Positions 23,236 through 33,410 of a stretch of DNA of 64,000 nucleotides are shown piece after piece. This DNA is from Geranomyces variabilis. Taxonomy: Eukaryota; Chytridiomycota; Chytridiomycetes; Spizellomycetales; Powellomycetaceae. Position 1 is the stretch's first letter; each line of letters starts with the position of its first letter. Made by a program: the position numbers and the translations under genes. The stretch lies in assembly GCA_027603065.1 (NCBI GenBank), contig JADGJP010000034.1, positions 174,569 to 238,568 of the forward strand, in the 5' to 3' direction. A model generated the notes under the pieces. It made no database searches, was not told the origin of the DNA, and was given only the letters and a program-made list of their open reading frames with translations.

Positions 23236-23427
23236 GTAGCAAGGGGGTGGGTACCGCTGATATTTGTACATAGTTAAATACTTGAGTAACATCGGCCGGC
23301 GCGGTGCCGAGTAAGAGCAATGGAAGCGTATCCAATTTACGCCGAGGGTGACCATCCGTACGCAACAGCCCCACTAATCCAAAAATAAGAAGCTGCATGA
23401 TGGTCAAAACAAGAGTCCACCGCGGAC

Positions 23428-23986
23428 TCAAGCATAAGTCCGCACCCGCTCCTTGCTTTCCCTTATCAGCTGCTCCGCAGTCGCCTGCAACGCAGACGGC
23501 CGCTTGTCCAGCACCTTCCCGTCCGGACCCAGTGCCTTGTTTGCACTGCCGCGAGTAGCCGCCGCACCCTGCACTGCGCCGTCAAGAATATACACGAACG
23601 GCCGTCCATCTTCTTCCTGGTCGTATGCTATCGGCACACCGCACCGTGGGCAGTCCCAGCCCATCTGCTTTTCGTACCCTCCTTCTCGTTTTATAACGGT
23701 TGTTGAGGCCCGTTTGAGATTTAGTTTGAACGTGTGTGCCTCGGTAATGATGTATGCATTGTCGGTCTTGCGGCGTGGGAGTTTTGATAAGCGTTTGTCT
23801 GGTAGAAGCAATTGCTTTAGTGAAGGGCTGCAAAACAAGAAGCACATAGCATGCGAAAAGGCTCGTACCGAGGATAAGCACGTATTCGTTGCACAACAAG
23901 CAATAGTAAACGAGGAGATTCTTTTCGACTGCCGTTTGCAGATCTGACGAGGCTGAAACAGTGCTTGAGCTGACGATTTTTGGCAT
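23428..23986 (-). CDS. STEEP1 (CXorf56) homologue
   Basis: Minus strand, exons 23986-23869 and 23798-23428; 162 aa. The N-terminus MPKIVSSSTV and the YYCLLCNEYVLIL zinc-type pair match the start of STEEP1 (MPK...VYYC.CG). Intron 1 joins VLIL to DKRLSKLPRRKTD, where the family has a basic KLP motif; a second Cys pair, CPRCGVPIAY, and FVYILDGAV follow. In animals STEEP1 promotes ER exit of STING; its ancestral role in fungi is unknown and may concern splicing or ER membrane traffic. The model is shorter at the C-terminus than animal proteins (about 220 aa). Convergent with HMCES. Confidence 0.85.
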
Positions 23987-24261
23987 TTTTCAAATTTACG
24001 GGGCTAGAAGCGGTGCAGGAAAATGCGAAAGCCCAAGTCGTCAACGCGCGCCTGTGTATCAAAGCCGAAAATTCTTGAATACACGATTTATATAGCGATA
24101 GCATACCCACTCTTTGCATAGTATACAAGATGTAAATCATGTTGTCAGCAGGATTAAAAGTGTCCGCTATTGTCCGGCAAAAGTCCAGAGAAACAAACTG
24201 GAAACCTTTCAGGTGGCGGGGTATATACGACACTAATCGAAGTACACGTAACAAAGGCGCG

Positions 24262-26117
24262 CTACACAAGGAAGAAGCCAAGCGCCGAGCGCACAGCCGG
24301 GCGCAGTGCCTTCGGGTGGTACTGGTACGACGAAAGCAAGTATCCCATACCCGTGGCAAACATCACAAACTCGGCGCCAGGGATCTTGACCTTGTTTCTC
24401 GTCAACATCCACCACGCGCTTTCCAACGCTTTGGGCGCGCAATAGAGGCCAATCTCCCTCCTCCGCGACTTGCGTTCCAAAAAGATGGAAAAGCCCGAGA
24501 GGAACGAGCCCATTCCGGGGCCGATATACCCGTCGGTTTTCAACGCATTGCGGAACCCGCAGATAGGTGCCCAGACCAGTACGATGAATGTAGCTAGGAA
24601 AGCTGAACTCTGCACTGCGCCGCGCGCGACGTTTGCGATCGTCGGACCGATTTCTTTACGGTTTGCGAAACGGTTGCGGTGGAAAATCAGCGCGGGGAGC
24701 AAGTGCACGGGAATGTACAGCTTCATGGCGTCGCCGAACCCGTCGCGCCAGACTTCGAGCAGGTGGCGCCCGCAGTGTGGCGAGTCGGCGTGGATGATGT
24801 TGCATGAGATTTGGCCGTGTTTGGGATCGCCTTCAGCGAACGTGCGGCCGATTTCGACGGCGTAGGAGCCGAGAATGTGCCCGTAGCCGTCGTCGCGGTT
24901 CTTTTTCATGATGCCGTGGCCGAGGTATTTGACAACGCGGAGAACACGTGGGTCCATGTGGCCCATTTTGTTGATCCTGTAAATACGAGAAGAGAGGTTC
25001 AGCGCGCCTGGTTCTTCTTTACAAATCTGAAAGAGAACTGCTTACCAGTTGACGTAGTTGCGGGGCAGCGCTTGCGGGCTGAAAGGGAAACATGAGACAA
25101 AAGTTAGGCATACCATTTGCAGCGCTCAACGGTGCATTTTTGCTTTCTCTGTCCCGGTACTCACAAGAAGAACCAGCAAAACATGATTTGCGTGCAGCAG
25201 GCGATAAACACAACCGCGTCGGCATTGGTAATGACACCCTGCGGCACCCCGCGCGCGCGCATTGCATCGCGAATTTTGCGCCCTTGGAACGAGGCCAACG
25301 AGTCGACGGCTCGCACAAGCGTAAAGACTGCAAAGTCGGCGCGCTGGGTGGGTTTCACGACCAGCAGTGCCAGCGCGCTCGATAGCGCAGCGGCGACAAA
25401 TGTCGGCGTGAGGATATGCGATGCCGGAGGGATGGGTGGGATGTGGTGCGAAGCAGTGACTGCTGCGGGAGGGGCGGTGACTCCGGAGTTTGTGGTGACA
25501 TGCGCTTCGGCGCTTTTTGCAATTACGCTTTCGGAGACGATCTCGTCACTGATGAGCTTTTGCATCTCGAGACCTTCGGCAGCAGTAGCGGTTCCCTTTC
25601 CGAATCGCCCGACAATCTCCCAGCTCAGCCGGTCAAAGAGCCGGAATCCTCCAATGAGCGCCATAAAGAACCACGGCATGCGGCCGCGCAGAGAGGCCAC
25701 CAGGATGGCAATAACGCGCGAAGGGAGGTCAGCAAGCGGCACACGGCCGCCTTTGCCTTTACTCTTTCCACCACCAAGAATCTGCTTGAGCACGAGCGCG
25801 ACAATGGTAGGGACCGCGGCGGCGGCATAGCCAGTCGACCAGGCTTTGACGGCCGAGAGAAAGATCCGGCGGGCCGTGGGCTTAAACAGCGGGTTGTACA
25901 AAGGTAGCTGGGCGTTTGTTAGCGACTCGACAAAGGAGCGGCTGCGCTCTCGGTTTGCTTTCATGCTCGTAGGAATCGGAGTAGGAGGAGGAGAAGGAGG
26001 AGCGGAGGAAGGAAGGTGGTTGTTGTTGGCGGGCAGCGGACTGCGTACCTGTGGCTGCACGCTAACGTGCTCCTGAGGCAAGTCGGCGGTTGTTGGTGGT
26101 GGCGAGGGCATCGACAT
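24262..26117 (-). CDS. TMEM135-like multi-pass membrane protein
   Basis: Minus strand, exons 26117-25165, 25078-25046 (33 nt), 24976-24262; 566 aa. After a Pro-rich disordered N-terminus come several hydrophobic segments (for example STGYAAAAVPTIVALVL and FVAAALSSALALLVV). The family motif of TMEM135/peroxisomal PMP52-type proteins, a Cys/His-rich segment CNIIHADSPHCGRHLLEVW, follows the second half's start, then YIPVHLLPALIF and glycine-rich membrane helices near the end. The 33-nt exon 2 supplies PQALPRNYVNW, typical before that segment. TMEM135 is tied to peroxisome and mitochondrial dynamics in animals. Function here is inferred from the family only. Confidence 0.82.
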
Positions 26118-27155
26118 TTTGTGAGTGGCACGAAAAGGGGTCAGAGAGACAGGCTAGACAAAGCGGCCAGTGGGCAGAACTGTCGTTATCTGTCGTTAGT
26201 TGGGTTTGTTCAGTGTTGCTGTCCTTTGCTTTCTGTGTACTGCTGCTGAATGCTCAAGACCCAGCGCAATGTCCCAGTTGTTTGTTGGTGTTGCTGAAGG
26301 AACACGCAGGTCAATAATACGGTATATCGATTTCCCGCTCCCGCGTCGCGTGTGAGTCAGCGGCCACGTGATCTGACAGCCGACCAGAGTGCATGCAGAC
26401 AACCTGGTCCATACACAAGCAACGGTGGGTCTGCATCTGCTGCCCCCAAAGCGGGCAAGATATCATAAGAGCACGGGTCGCCATTTCTGCTCCTCCCGCG
26501 GAGAGACTACAAAAGGAATGAAGTACTCAGGTCTTAGTTTCAATGCCGCGGAGCATGCCCATCTCGGTCGCATGGCTGACCATCGGCAATGTCTCATGTG
26601 CGCCGAAAGGACGGGACAGTGTGCGGTATGCTTATGTTTCTTTCATTTCAAAAAGCCCATTTCTGACTTACTTTCATCCGAGCACCGTGTCTTCTGCATC
26701 CGCTGCGCCTATCGGATCCGCCAACCTTGGCGCCGCCGTTTGTGGTGTTTTTTTGTTTGCTGATCAAGGAACCGAACGAACAAAGTGGGTTCCTTGATCA
26801 CCAGAAGCGACTTGCGCGGTGGAACCGTGACAAAAGTCTTGGCAGCAGTTCTTGGTACAGTCTTAACAAAAAGCTGAGCCTTGGTTTCGATAGGCTTGGG
26901 TAGTGAATGGTGGTTCTCGCATTTAAGCAAGGTGGTAGAATCCTAACGAGGTCCAGCAGTCGCTCGGCGGGCTTTGAAGGGTGTGGGAAAAATGTAAAGT
27001 TGGGACGTCGTGTCAAAATGGCGACAGGGGCAGGAGGGTTGAAAGGACGAAAAAACTTATTTATAGGCGTACCCCCGCCCACCGTGCTGATGGCGGAACC
27101 GCATCCAAGCCTGCCCCACCCCAGGTTTCTCGACATCCCCCGCAACATAGCAAAA
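26118..27155. other. Intergenic region with a perfect inverted repeat
   Basis: Between the divergent TMEM135-like and orphan genes. A plus-strand frame at 26519-26762 is Cys-rich (CLMC, CAVC, FCIRC) but lacks other support and runs into T-rich DNA. The inverted repeat at 26761-26800 is listed separately. Confidence 0.5.
26761..26800. repeat. 13-bp perfect inverted repeat (hairpin)
   Basis: TGATCAAGGAACC (26761-26773) and its exact complement GGTTCCTTGATCA (26788-26800) flank a 14-nt loop. Each arm ends in the palindrome TGATCA. It lies in DNA without a convincing gene; it could be a regulatory site, a 3'-end processing hairpin or the trace of a small mobile element. Confidence 0.75.
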
Positions 27156-27674
27156 ATGCCAAACAGCAACTCCCGGCAAAGACGCAACGAGAACGAGTTG
27201 CGGCAAGCCCTGTCGGCAAGCGGCCAACTCAGCGCCCACTTGCGCCACACCGCCGCATTTGCAGCACGTGAAGCCGGGATGCCTGTCGACAGACGGCTCC
27301 TCAAATCGGCCGAGCTCAGCTCATTTGTGCAGGATGGCCGTCTGCTCAGCAATCGATGTGTAACCACCACTGATCCCCGGTTTGGCCCGGCGGTCTGCAC
27401 CACCAACAAGGAATACTGGGGTATCGAGACCTTTGCCGACTGGGCCGCGTGGGCGCAACACGAAATGGATTTTTACTGCTTTGACGAGCAAGTGCCCAAC
27501 AATCTTGGCCTCATGCGCGAGAACGGATGGAATGAGTCTGCCGACCAGATATTGCAGTGTAGAGAGATGTTTGCCGCCGTCGGGTAAGGGACTCTTAATA
27601 GCTCCGTTTATCGGGAAAGGAAATCTGACAGCTACCTTGTTTTCTCGCGTAGCATGCCACGTCCCGGCAACTGA
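27156..27674 (+). CDS. Orphan protein, two exons
   Basis: Exons 27156-27583 and 27653-27674 give 149 aa. The ATG sits in CAAAAATGCC, a good context. The 69-nt intron has GTAAGG, a CTGAC branch site and TAG, and adds a short end MPRPGN; reading through gives a protein ending at 27587 instead. The N-terminal half is a basic helix (RRNENELRQALSASGQLSAH); the second half is acidic-aromatic (EYWGIETFADWAAWAQHEMD and FDEQVPNNLGLMRENGW). No signal peptide, membrane segment or known domain recognised. Likely lineage-restricted. Confidence 0.6.
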
Positions 27675-28347
27675 TGGAACAGATCGCTTTAACTTGCAAT
27701 AAGGAGCGCCTGAAGTGTATCGATAGTCAATACGGATTGTGCTCCTTGGTTGTCTGAGGCTGACCGAGCCCGGCTACGTGTCCTACGAGCGGTCCGCTTT
27801 TTCAATAAAAAATAGTTTTGAATTCCATTCTCAAACTCGGTCAGAATGGCCGTCCATATTTTTCGTGCCACATCTTTCTATGCCGGTCCCAAGCCCAGGC
27901 CGCCTTCAGGGCGGATGCAGATGGGCACCTTATTGCAGCATTCTCAAATAAATTTCCGCACTCCACATATATTTGGTCTCACCCCATACATCATTTCTTT
28001 AATGTCCTCGTGATCTTGTCTTACGAAGTGCATGACAGCTTGAATATTTATTCAGCTCCAGACGAAGACGTCAGGCGCTTTTGTGTATGTCACTACAGAA
28101 CATTTTCTTTAAAACCCCGGCGCTCGCCCTCTGACTGTCATCTTCAACCAGAGTGCTCCAATGAAATCAGATTAAGTATTAATAAGTATGTATATGGTAT
28201 GCGAAAAAGCTATAAAAGAATAAGGGGCTCGGAAGAAAAAAAAAAATAATGCCCCCGTAAGAAGTGGTAAATATACTGTGCAACTGGTGGACGCCAAACA
28301 GCAAAAGACGACGCTCGCTGCTGATTGCAAAGGCGCCTGCGAATCTC
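27675..28347. other. Convergent 3' intergenic region
   Basis: Lies between the stops of the orphan gene (plus) and the BTB protein (minus). AT-rich towards 28180-28250 with an A-rich run; no gene recognised. Confidence 0.55.
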
Positions 28348-30057
28348 CTAACGCCAAAAACCCCACCACCAAACCCACGCAACCCACGCAACAACCGCCG
28401 CCCCGAGCGCCGTATTCACAACCGCAGCGCGGGCTTCGGGCTCAACGGGTATAATCTTATCGCGCAGCTTGAGCAGCAGATCCGACACAGACTCGGGCGG
28501 GGTATGGCGCAGAAGCTCGATGCGGGCGGTCAATTGTGCGGCGAGGTCTGGAAGGCGGTAGAATGCCGCATCGTCGGCGAGATGGGTTAAAGACTCGGCG
28601 TCGGTTAGGGTTGTGTGGGTGGGTACCCCACGTAGATAGTTTAGGATGTGGCGGAACATCGTACCTGGGGGCAAAAAGAAACGTGGAAAAGTAGGGAAAA
28701 CGACGTGACGTGAGACATGAGGGTAACGCTTCACTTCATCCGTTGATTATAGTGCGGGCGCCTTTACCATCGCGATCGATAAAATAGCATCCATCTCTGA
28801 TTTCAAGCGCTGCGGGTCTCGTCCGGTCGCGAAACCACTCGGCGAGTAGCGACGCGTCAACACGCGTTAGCGTTTCCACTGTCGTAGCATGGACCACGCC
28901 GCCGACAGATATGTACCGCACAAGACCATCTTCGGGCACCTCCGGGTTTCGTCGTCGGGCTTCGATCGGATCGACTCCTAGCAAACGCAGGGTGCGGTCT
29001 TTACCCAGCACGACCTCGCTGCCTGCAGTCGCGACGTTGCCGGCAACGCGGAGTGTGGATTCGAGGTATGACGCGAGCACGCCGCTGACGCCGGGTGATG
29101 CGGGTGCCGACCGGCGTCCGCCCGTGGTGAGCAAAGACGGTAATGGTGAGCCCGACCGGTTCACGCCTCCGCCATTTCCATTGCCGCCTGACTCTTCGAA
29201 ATCTGAATCGCAAGTTTGCGTTCCGGCCTCGCTGGACACACCACCACCAGGCGACAGCGCTCTATCACCACCATCGCCGTTTAAAGCGGCATACTTTCTA
29301 ACAATCTTGACCGGCTCCGCCTGCGGTTTTATCGCCAGCATCTGCAGTTCGTTCTCTCTCCTGCCCGGCGCCATTTGATACGCGACGCCCGCTTTAATTG
29401 CCGCGTGAGCAAAGATGCCTGTTGCGGTAATACCTGCCGAGACGGCTTTTTGTCCCGCGTGGACGATTTTCTCCTCTACGCCGAACGCACTGTTGACGCG
29501 TTTGTAACCTTCGAGACCGTATCCGGTCATTGAGACGAGGAAGTCGGGGATTGGACTGCGCTTGAGGAGGACGGCGCCGCGGACCATGGCGTTTGTGACG
29601 GTGTCTCCAACCGCTGCGGTGTAGTCTGAGGGTGTAAAAAGCAGGGTTTAGGGGTCTCACACATTCTTGCAAGCAGTTTCGGGAGCGCTGACAATATACC
29701 TGCAGCTTCCTCCTCTGACTCCGTCTCCGACGCATCAGAAATCTCGCTCGCGGCAACGCCCGCGGGTCCGTCTCGCGCAACCTTCAGACCGTCTGCCGTA
29801 ACCTCCTCTCTGCCCGCCGCTTTCGTCACACTGCCGGCGGCAGGCGACGGCGCGTGGCGCGACTTTCGACGCCGGAGTCTTTGCTTGCTGTTCTTTCTTG
29901 CAAGTCGGCGGCGGGTTGTGAAAAGTCGGGCGAGGATGGTGAGAAGGCCGAACGCGGCGAGGAGGTAGACTAGGTATGTGGACCATGACGTGCGCGGTGG
30001 TGCGGAGGGTGAGTAAACGGAGGCGTAGCGTAATGGATCGTGTGCTTGTGCGGACAT
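28348..30057 (-). CDS. KCTD-like BTB/T1 protein with two membrane segments
   Basis: Minus strand, exons 30057-29700, 29625-28768, 28664-28348; 510 aa. An N-terminal hydrophobic segment (STYLVYLLAAFGLLTILARLF, about 24-45) is followed by a strongly basic stretch (RRRLARKNSKQRLRRRKSR). A middle segment has ITATGIFAHAAIKAGVAYQM and a Ser/Gly-rich linker. About residues 355-430 are a BTB domain of the potassium-channel T1/KCTD kind: VRYISVGGVVHATTVETL, GCYFIDRDG joined by intron 2 to TMFRHILNYLRG, and FYRLPDLAAQL. The protein ends in a second hydrophobic segment (ALGAAVVAWVAWVWWWGFWR) like a tail anchor. T1 domains tetramerise; many KCTD proteins are CUL3 adaptors. No channel pore was seen. Flanking membrane segments are not usual for KCTDs. 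Confidence 0.78.
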
Positions 30058-30345
30058 GGATGCAAGCAGCGAGCGGCCGCACGGGCTCCGGCGTTTGCAG
30101 GAGGGGTATATATGCCTTTGTCTGGGCGTTGGTCGCGGGAATGCCGACGCTAATGGCGGACAGGCAGTGTGTGAGCGAGGTTGAGCGATCGACGCAGGCC
30201 GCTGATTACGCGATATCGTGACTGCGCCATGCTTACGTGGGCGCTGTCTCCGCTCTCTTGCGTCTCCGTCCTTAACTGCCCTCCGCTGTCGAGTTTCTCT
30301 ACGCACACGCACACGCACACACGCAACACTGAACATCACGACAAA

Positions 30346-31726
30346 ATGGGCAAAAAAGGACGCAAGACTCCAGCATTGCTCAAGTTTGCGCAAGCCGCTC
30401 GTAAAGGCGTTAACACCCTGGTCGACAAGGTGTCTGCCGGCGCCTCGTCCTCGGAGGATGAAGGCGACGAGGAGTACGACGAAACGGTAAAATTAACCAA
30501 TTCCACCAACTCTCACCACACATTTTTTTGTGTCCAGTTTGCCGAAGCTCATATTTCGTTTTCATCTACATTAGTCCCGCCTCGTCCCATCCGTACCCTC
30601 GCCTCCGGCACCCAGGCGCTCCAACAACAACCCGGCGCCAAGTCTGCCCACCGCGCAATCCATTGCCATCGCCCGCCAGCAACGCGACAACGAGCAAGCC
30701 GCCCGGCGCCCTCCCTTACCGCCACGCAGCTTTCTCCCCGCTACAGACCCAGTGCCCGCAGCCCTCCGACCAGCTAACTACGGCGGCATGGGGTCATCGT
30801 CATCGTCGGGTTTCACCTCGCCTAGGCGGTTCGATGGATACACGGCGGCGGAAGAAGGACGTGCTCACGACGTGCTTGCTGAGTTGGACGATACGCGGAG
30901 TGCGGCTGATGGAGTGATTGCGCGGTTATTGGGACGTGGAGAGAGGTTGACTGATCTTGCTGATAGGACGGGTAAGGGAACGCTTTTTTTGCGCTCTCAA
31001 GCCTTTGCTGTGTTTTGATTTTTGCATGTCTGACTGAAATGATTTATGTCTCTGCAGGGAGGTTGGAGAATGCAAGTAGCCTGTTCAGAAAAAGAGGACG
31101 GAGAATTGAAAGTGACAGGTGGTTTGCGAACCATAGGGTGAGTAGCACCGCAAACAAAGTGCCCCGCGTCTTCGGTGCATCTACGCAACACTGATATCGT
31201 ACTGTCATTTTAGAATACGCTTTGGCTGTATTGCACCGGGGCGTTGGTCTTTGTGCTGCTCATCAGTGAGTCATCTTTCCATCCTCTCAAGACTCTTCTC
31301 ACTTTTTGGACAATGTTTAACATTCAAACGGGGCCGTTAACCCCCTCCGTCTTTCTTCTTACAGCTACCTTGGTGACAATGATCGTCTACATCTTTACAC
31401 CAAAGCAGGCACCAGTTGCTCCGCCCGTCGTGGTCGTACCCCCGCCTGTAGCTCCGCCGGCTGTACCCGCCCCTGCTCCCGCACCACCGCCGCCAGCGCC
31501 AGCACCACCAGTTCCAGTCCCTGTGCCGGTGCCCGCTCCCGTCCCTACGCCAATTCCGACAGTGGCTCCGGTCCCGCCGCCTGTCCCTCCGCCGCCCGTG
31601 TCGCCTGTACCGCCAGCGCCACCAGTCACGCCGGTTGATCCCACACCTCCTCCTACTCCGGTCGTGCCTCCGCCTTCATATCCAGCACCCGGTCCAGGCA
31701 CACCCGTGGCGCCCGCGCCTACGTAG
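30346..31726 (+). CDS. Synaptobrevin-like R-SNARE with proline-rich tail after the membrane anchor
   Basis: Exons 30346-30486, 30575-30971, 31058-31137, 31214-31265, 31365-31726; 343 aa. Basic N-terminus (MGKKGRKTPALLKFAQAARKG), acidic patch, Pro/Arg-rich linker, then the SNARE helix from about 140 to 200: LAELDDTRSAADGVIARLLG, RGERLTDLADRTG (the Arg before GERL aligns with the R-SNARE zero-layer Arg of VAMP2), RLENASSLFRKRG and the juxtamembrane DRWFANHR. The membrane segment (about 207-234) is LWLYCTGALVFVLLI plus LVTMIVYIF. Instead of ending there, the frame continues for about 109 residues of Pro/Val/Ala repeats (PVPVPVPAPVPTP type) to TAG. v-SNAREs normally end at or just after the anchor. 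Five exons with phase-consistent junctions support that the tail is real coding. Confidence 0.85.
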
Positions 31727-31940
31727 CCAAGATAACACAAAACACTCCGTTTCCCTTCGTATTAGTCGTAGAGTTCTGTAGGATCTGAGAATGTCGCACC
31801 TTATTTATCTCTTTTTCACATGCAACGCTTTTGTCAACTTGAAAAGTTGGATCCTGTCACAGCCGGCAACTCCAGAAATGTGGGGATATATAACTCATAT
31901 TGTGGGAAGCGAAAAGGATTGGGTTTCTATCGGGAAGAGT

Positions 31941-32946
31941 TTATTTGGGGACCGCGGCCGCAATCGCCTCGTATGTCTCCAGCTCGATCTTGGCAATCAC
32001 ACGCTCCTCCTCAGAGCCGGTGTTTGTGCGGCGTGTCGCGTCGTCAATGGCACGGCGGACGGCCTAAAATATTGATTGTCTTGAGCAAAAAACAAAGGAT
32101 GTGATATTAATGCCGGGAATAAGTGCAAACTCACCTCTCCATCAATGTCCTCAAGGGCAAACGCCTCGACGGCGTTGATGTTGAGGGTCGAATCCGGGTT
32201 GATGATCGCAAAGCCTCCGCTGGCAAAGAACTTCTGCGGCTTCTCGGTGGCGGAGAAAATCTCAATGACGCCCGGCTTGAGCTGAGCGACAGTGGGGACG
32301 TGCTCGGCAAGGATACCCATGTCGCCCTCGGTCGACGAAAGGTTGACCTGAGTCGCCTCCACCTGTTTAAGGTAAGCCTGATAGGGAAGGGATGCAGAGA
32401 TACCCGGTCAGTAGTCCGTTCAGCCTTTGCGAGAACGAGATTCAATCCAATCAGCAGTGCCGGCAGGCGCATTCCATTCCCGCGTTCATAAGTTCGCCGC
32501 CGCCAGGCGCCCCGTCAATGTGCGATGAATTAGCATCCACACTTAAATTTCCACGGCGATTCGGTAAGCACAGCCCTCTCCTGCAGCGACCCTCGTCTTT
32601 GCAAGGCACTGAGATCGCCGGCGCCCAATCATCTCCCGCATTCCTCCGGTCGGCAGAGCCCCGGCGTAAGAGCTTCGCAATTCCAAGCTCTTTGTCCCAT
32701 CTTCCCAACGAACCTGGTGGGGGACCACAAGGTTCACGCGAAGCCTGTTAGCGGAAGCTTCCGTTGCATATGCGCGGACTGCAAACAAGACGATTAAGAC
32801 GGAGTTTTAGCCCAAAATATGCCAACCAATGCGAGCGCCAGCGGGATCTTTGTGCTTGCTCAATACAGTGGAAATTTCTCTTCAAGAAACGCACCAGCGG
32901 AGGTCCTTGCGAGGGGTCGAGCAGCGCGGATGGCGTGACGGAACAT
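31941..32946 (-). CDS. Mitochondrial ATP synthase F1 delta subunit
   Basis: Minus strand, exons 32946-32895, 32778-32714, 32377-32135, 32063-31941; 160 aa. A mitochondrial presequence (MFRHAIRAARPLARTSA) leads into YATEASANRLRVNLVVPHQ; exon 3 carries the conserved beta-sandwich VNLSSTEGDMGILAEHVPTV and FFASGGFAIINPDS; exon 4 the C-terminal helices (EEERVIAKIELETYEAI). This is ATP5F1D/Atp16, part of the central stalk of F1. Introns 1 and 2 start with GTGCGT and GTTCGT. Intron 2 is long for this window (336 nt). It shares its upstream region with NDUFS1. Confidence 0.95.
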
Positions 32947-33410
32947 GTTCTAAAAAAATTGGGATAAACCTATGAGACTCAGCAGAAAGCGGGCGAGAAG
33001 GCAGCGATAGCGGCAGCGGTCTGGCGGGGTTCGATTTATGGCCTTACGAGATGTACAGTTGAAAGCTGAGGGAGGTTCGCCGTCGTCGTCGTCGCCTGCA
33101 AGTTGCGGTGGTTGCCGGGTCCGAGGGAGCAGCCGGGAAACTGGTTCCAGCCAATGGAAACGCAATCCAGCCAACTGCTCGTCCATTCCCCCACATTGCC
33201 CCCACACGCTCTCACCAGAGCGCCCAATCCCCGCTGCAAACCCGCCCTCGGCTATCCTCCTCACGCTCAGCCTCTCACGCACGAGAGAGAGAGACAGAGA
33301 CGGAAATTGGGATCGCAAGAGAGAACAGGAGAGAAAGAATAGTCTGTCGTTTGGCTCTTTCTTCATCGCATCGCACCGTCGCCGTTCCCCATATTCCCGC
33401 AACCTAAACA
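32947..33410. promoter_or_regulatory. Bidirectional promoter of ATP synthase delta and complex I 75-kDa genes
   Basis: 464 bp separate the two divergent ATGs. It contains a purine stretch (GAGAGAGAGAGACAGAGAC near 33284-33302), a CCACATTGCCCCCACACG-type C-rich patch at 33191-33208, and a CCAAT at 33149-33153 (CAGCCAATGG). No TATA box is obvious. Co-regulation of the two OXPHOS genes is inference. Confidence 0.45.

Noticed and set aside
26519-26762. Cys-rich plus-strand frame (CLMC, CAVC, FCIRC)
   Set aside because: Looks zinc-ribbon-like, but the spacing fits no family I know, the end runs through T-rich DNA and no exon partners were found.
31387-31740. Minus-strand Gly/Thr-rich frame of 117 codons
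   Set aside because: It is the exact complement of the proline-rich SNARE exon; its Gly/Thr composition follows from that and there is no separate gene evidence.
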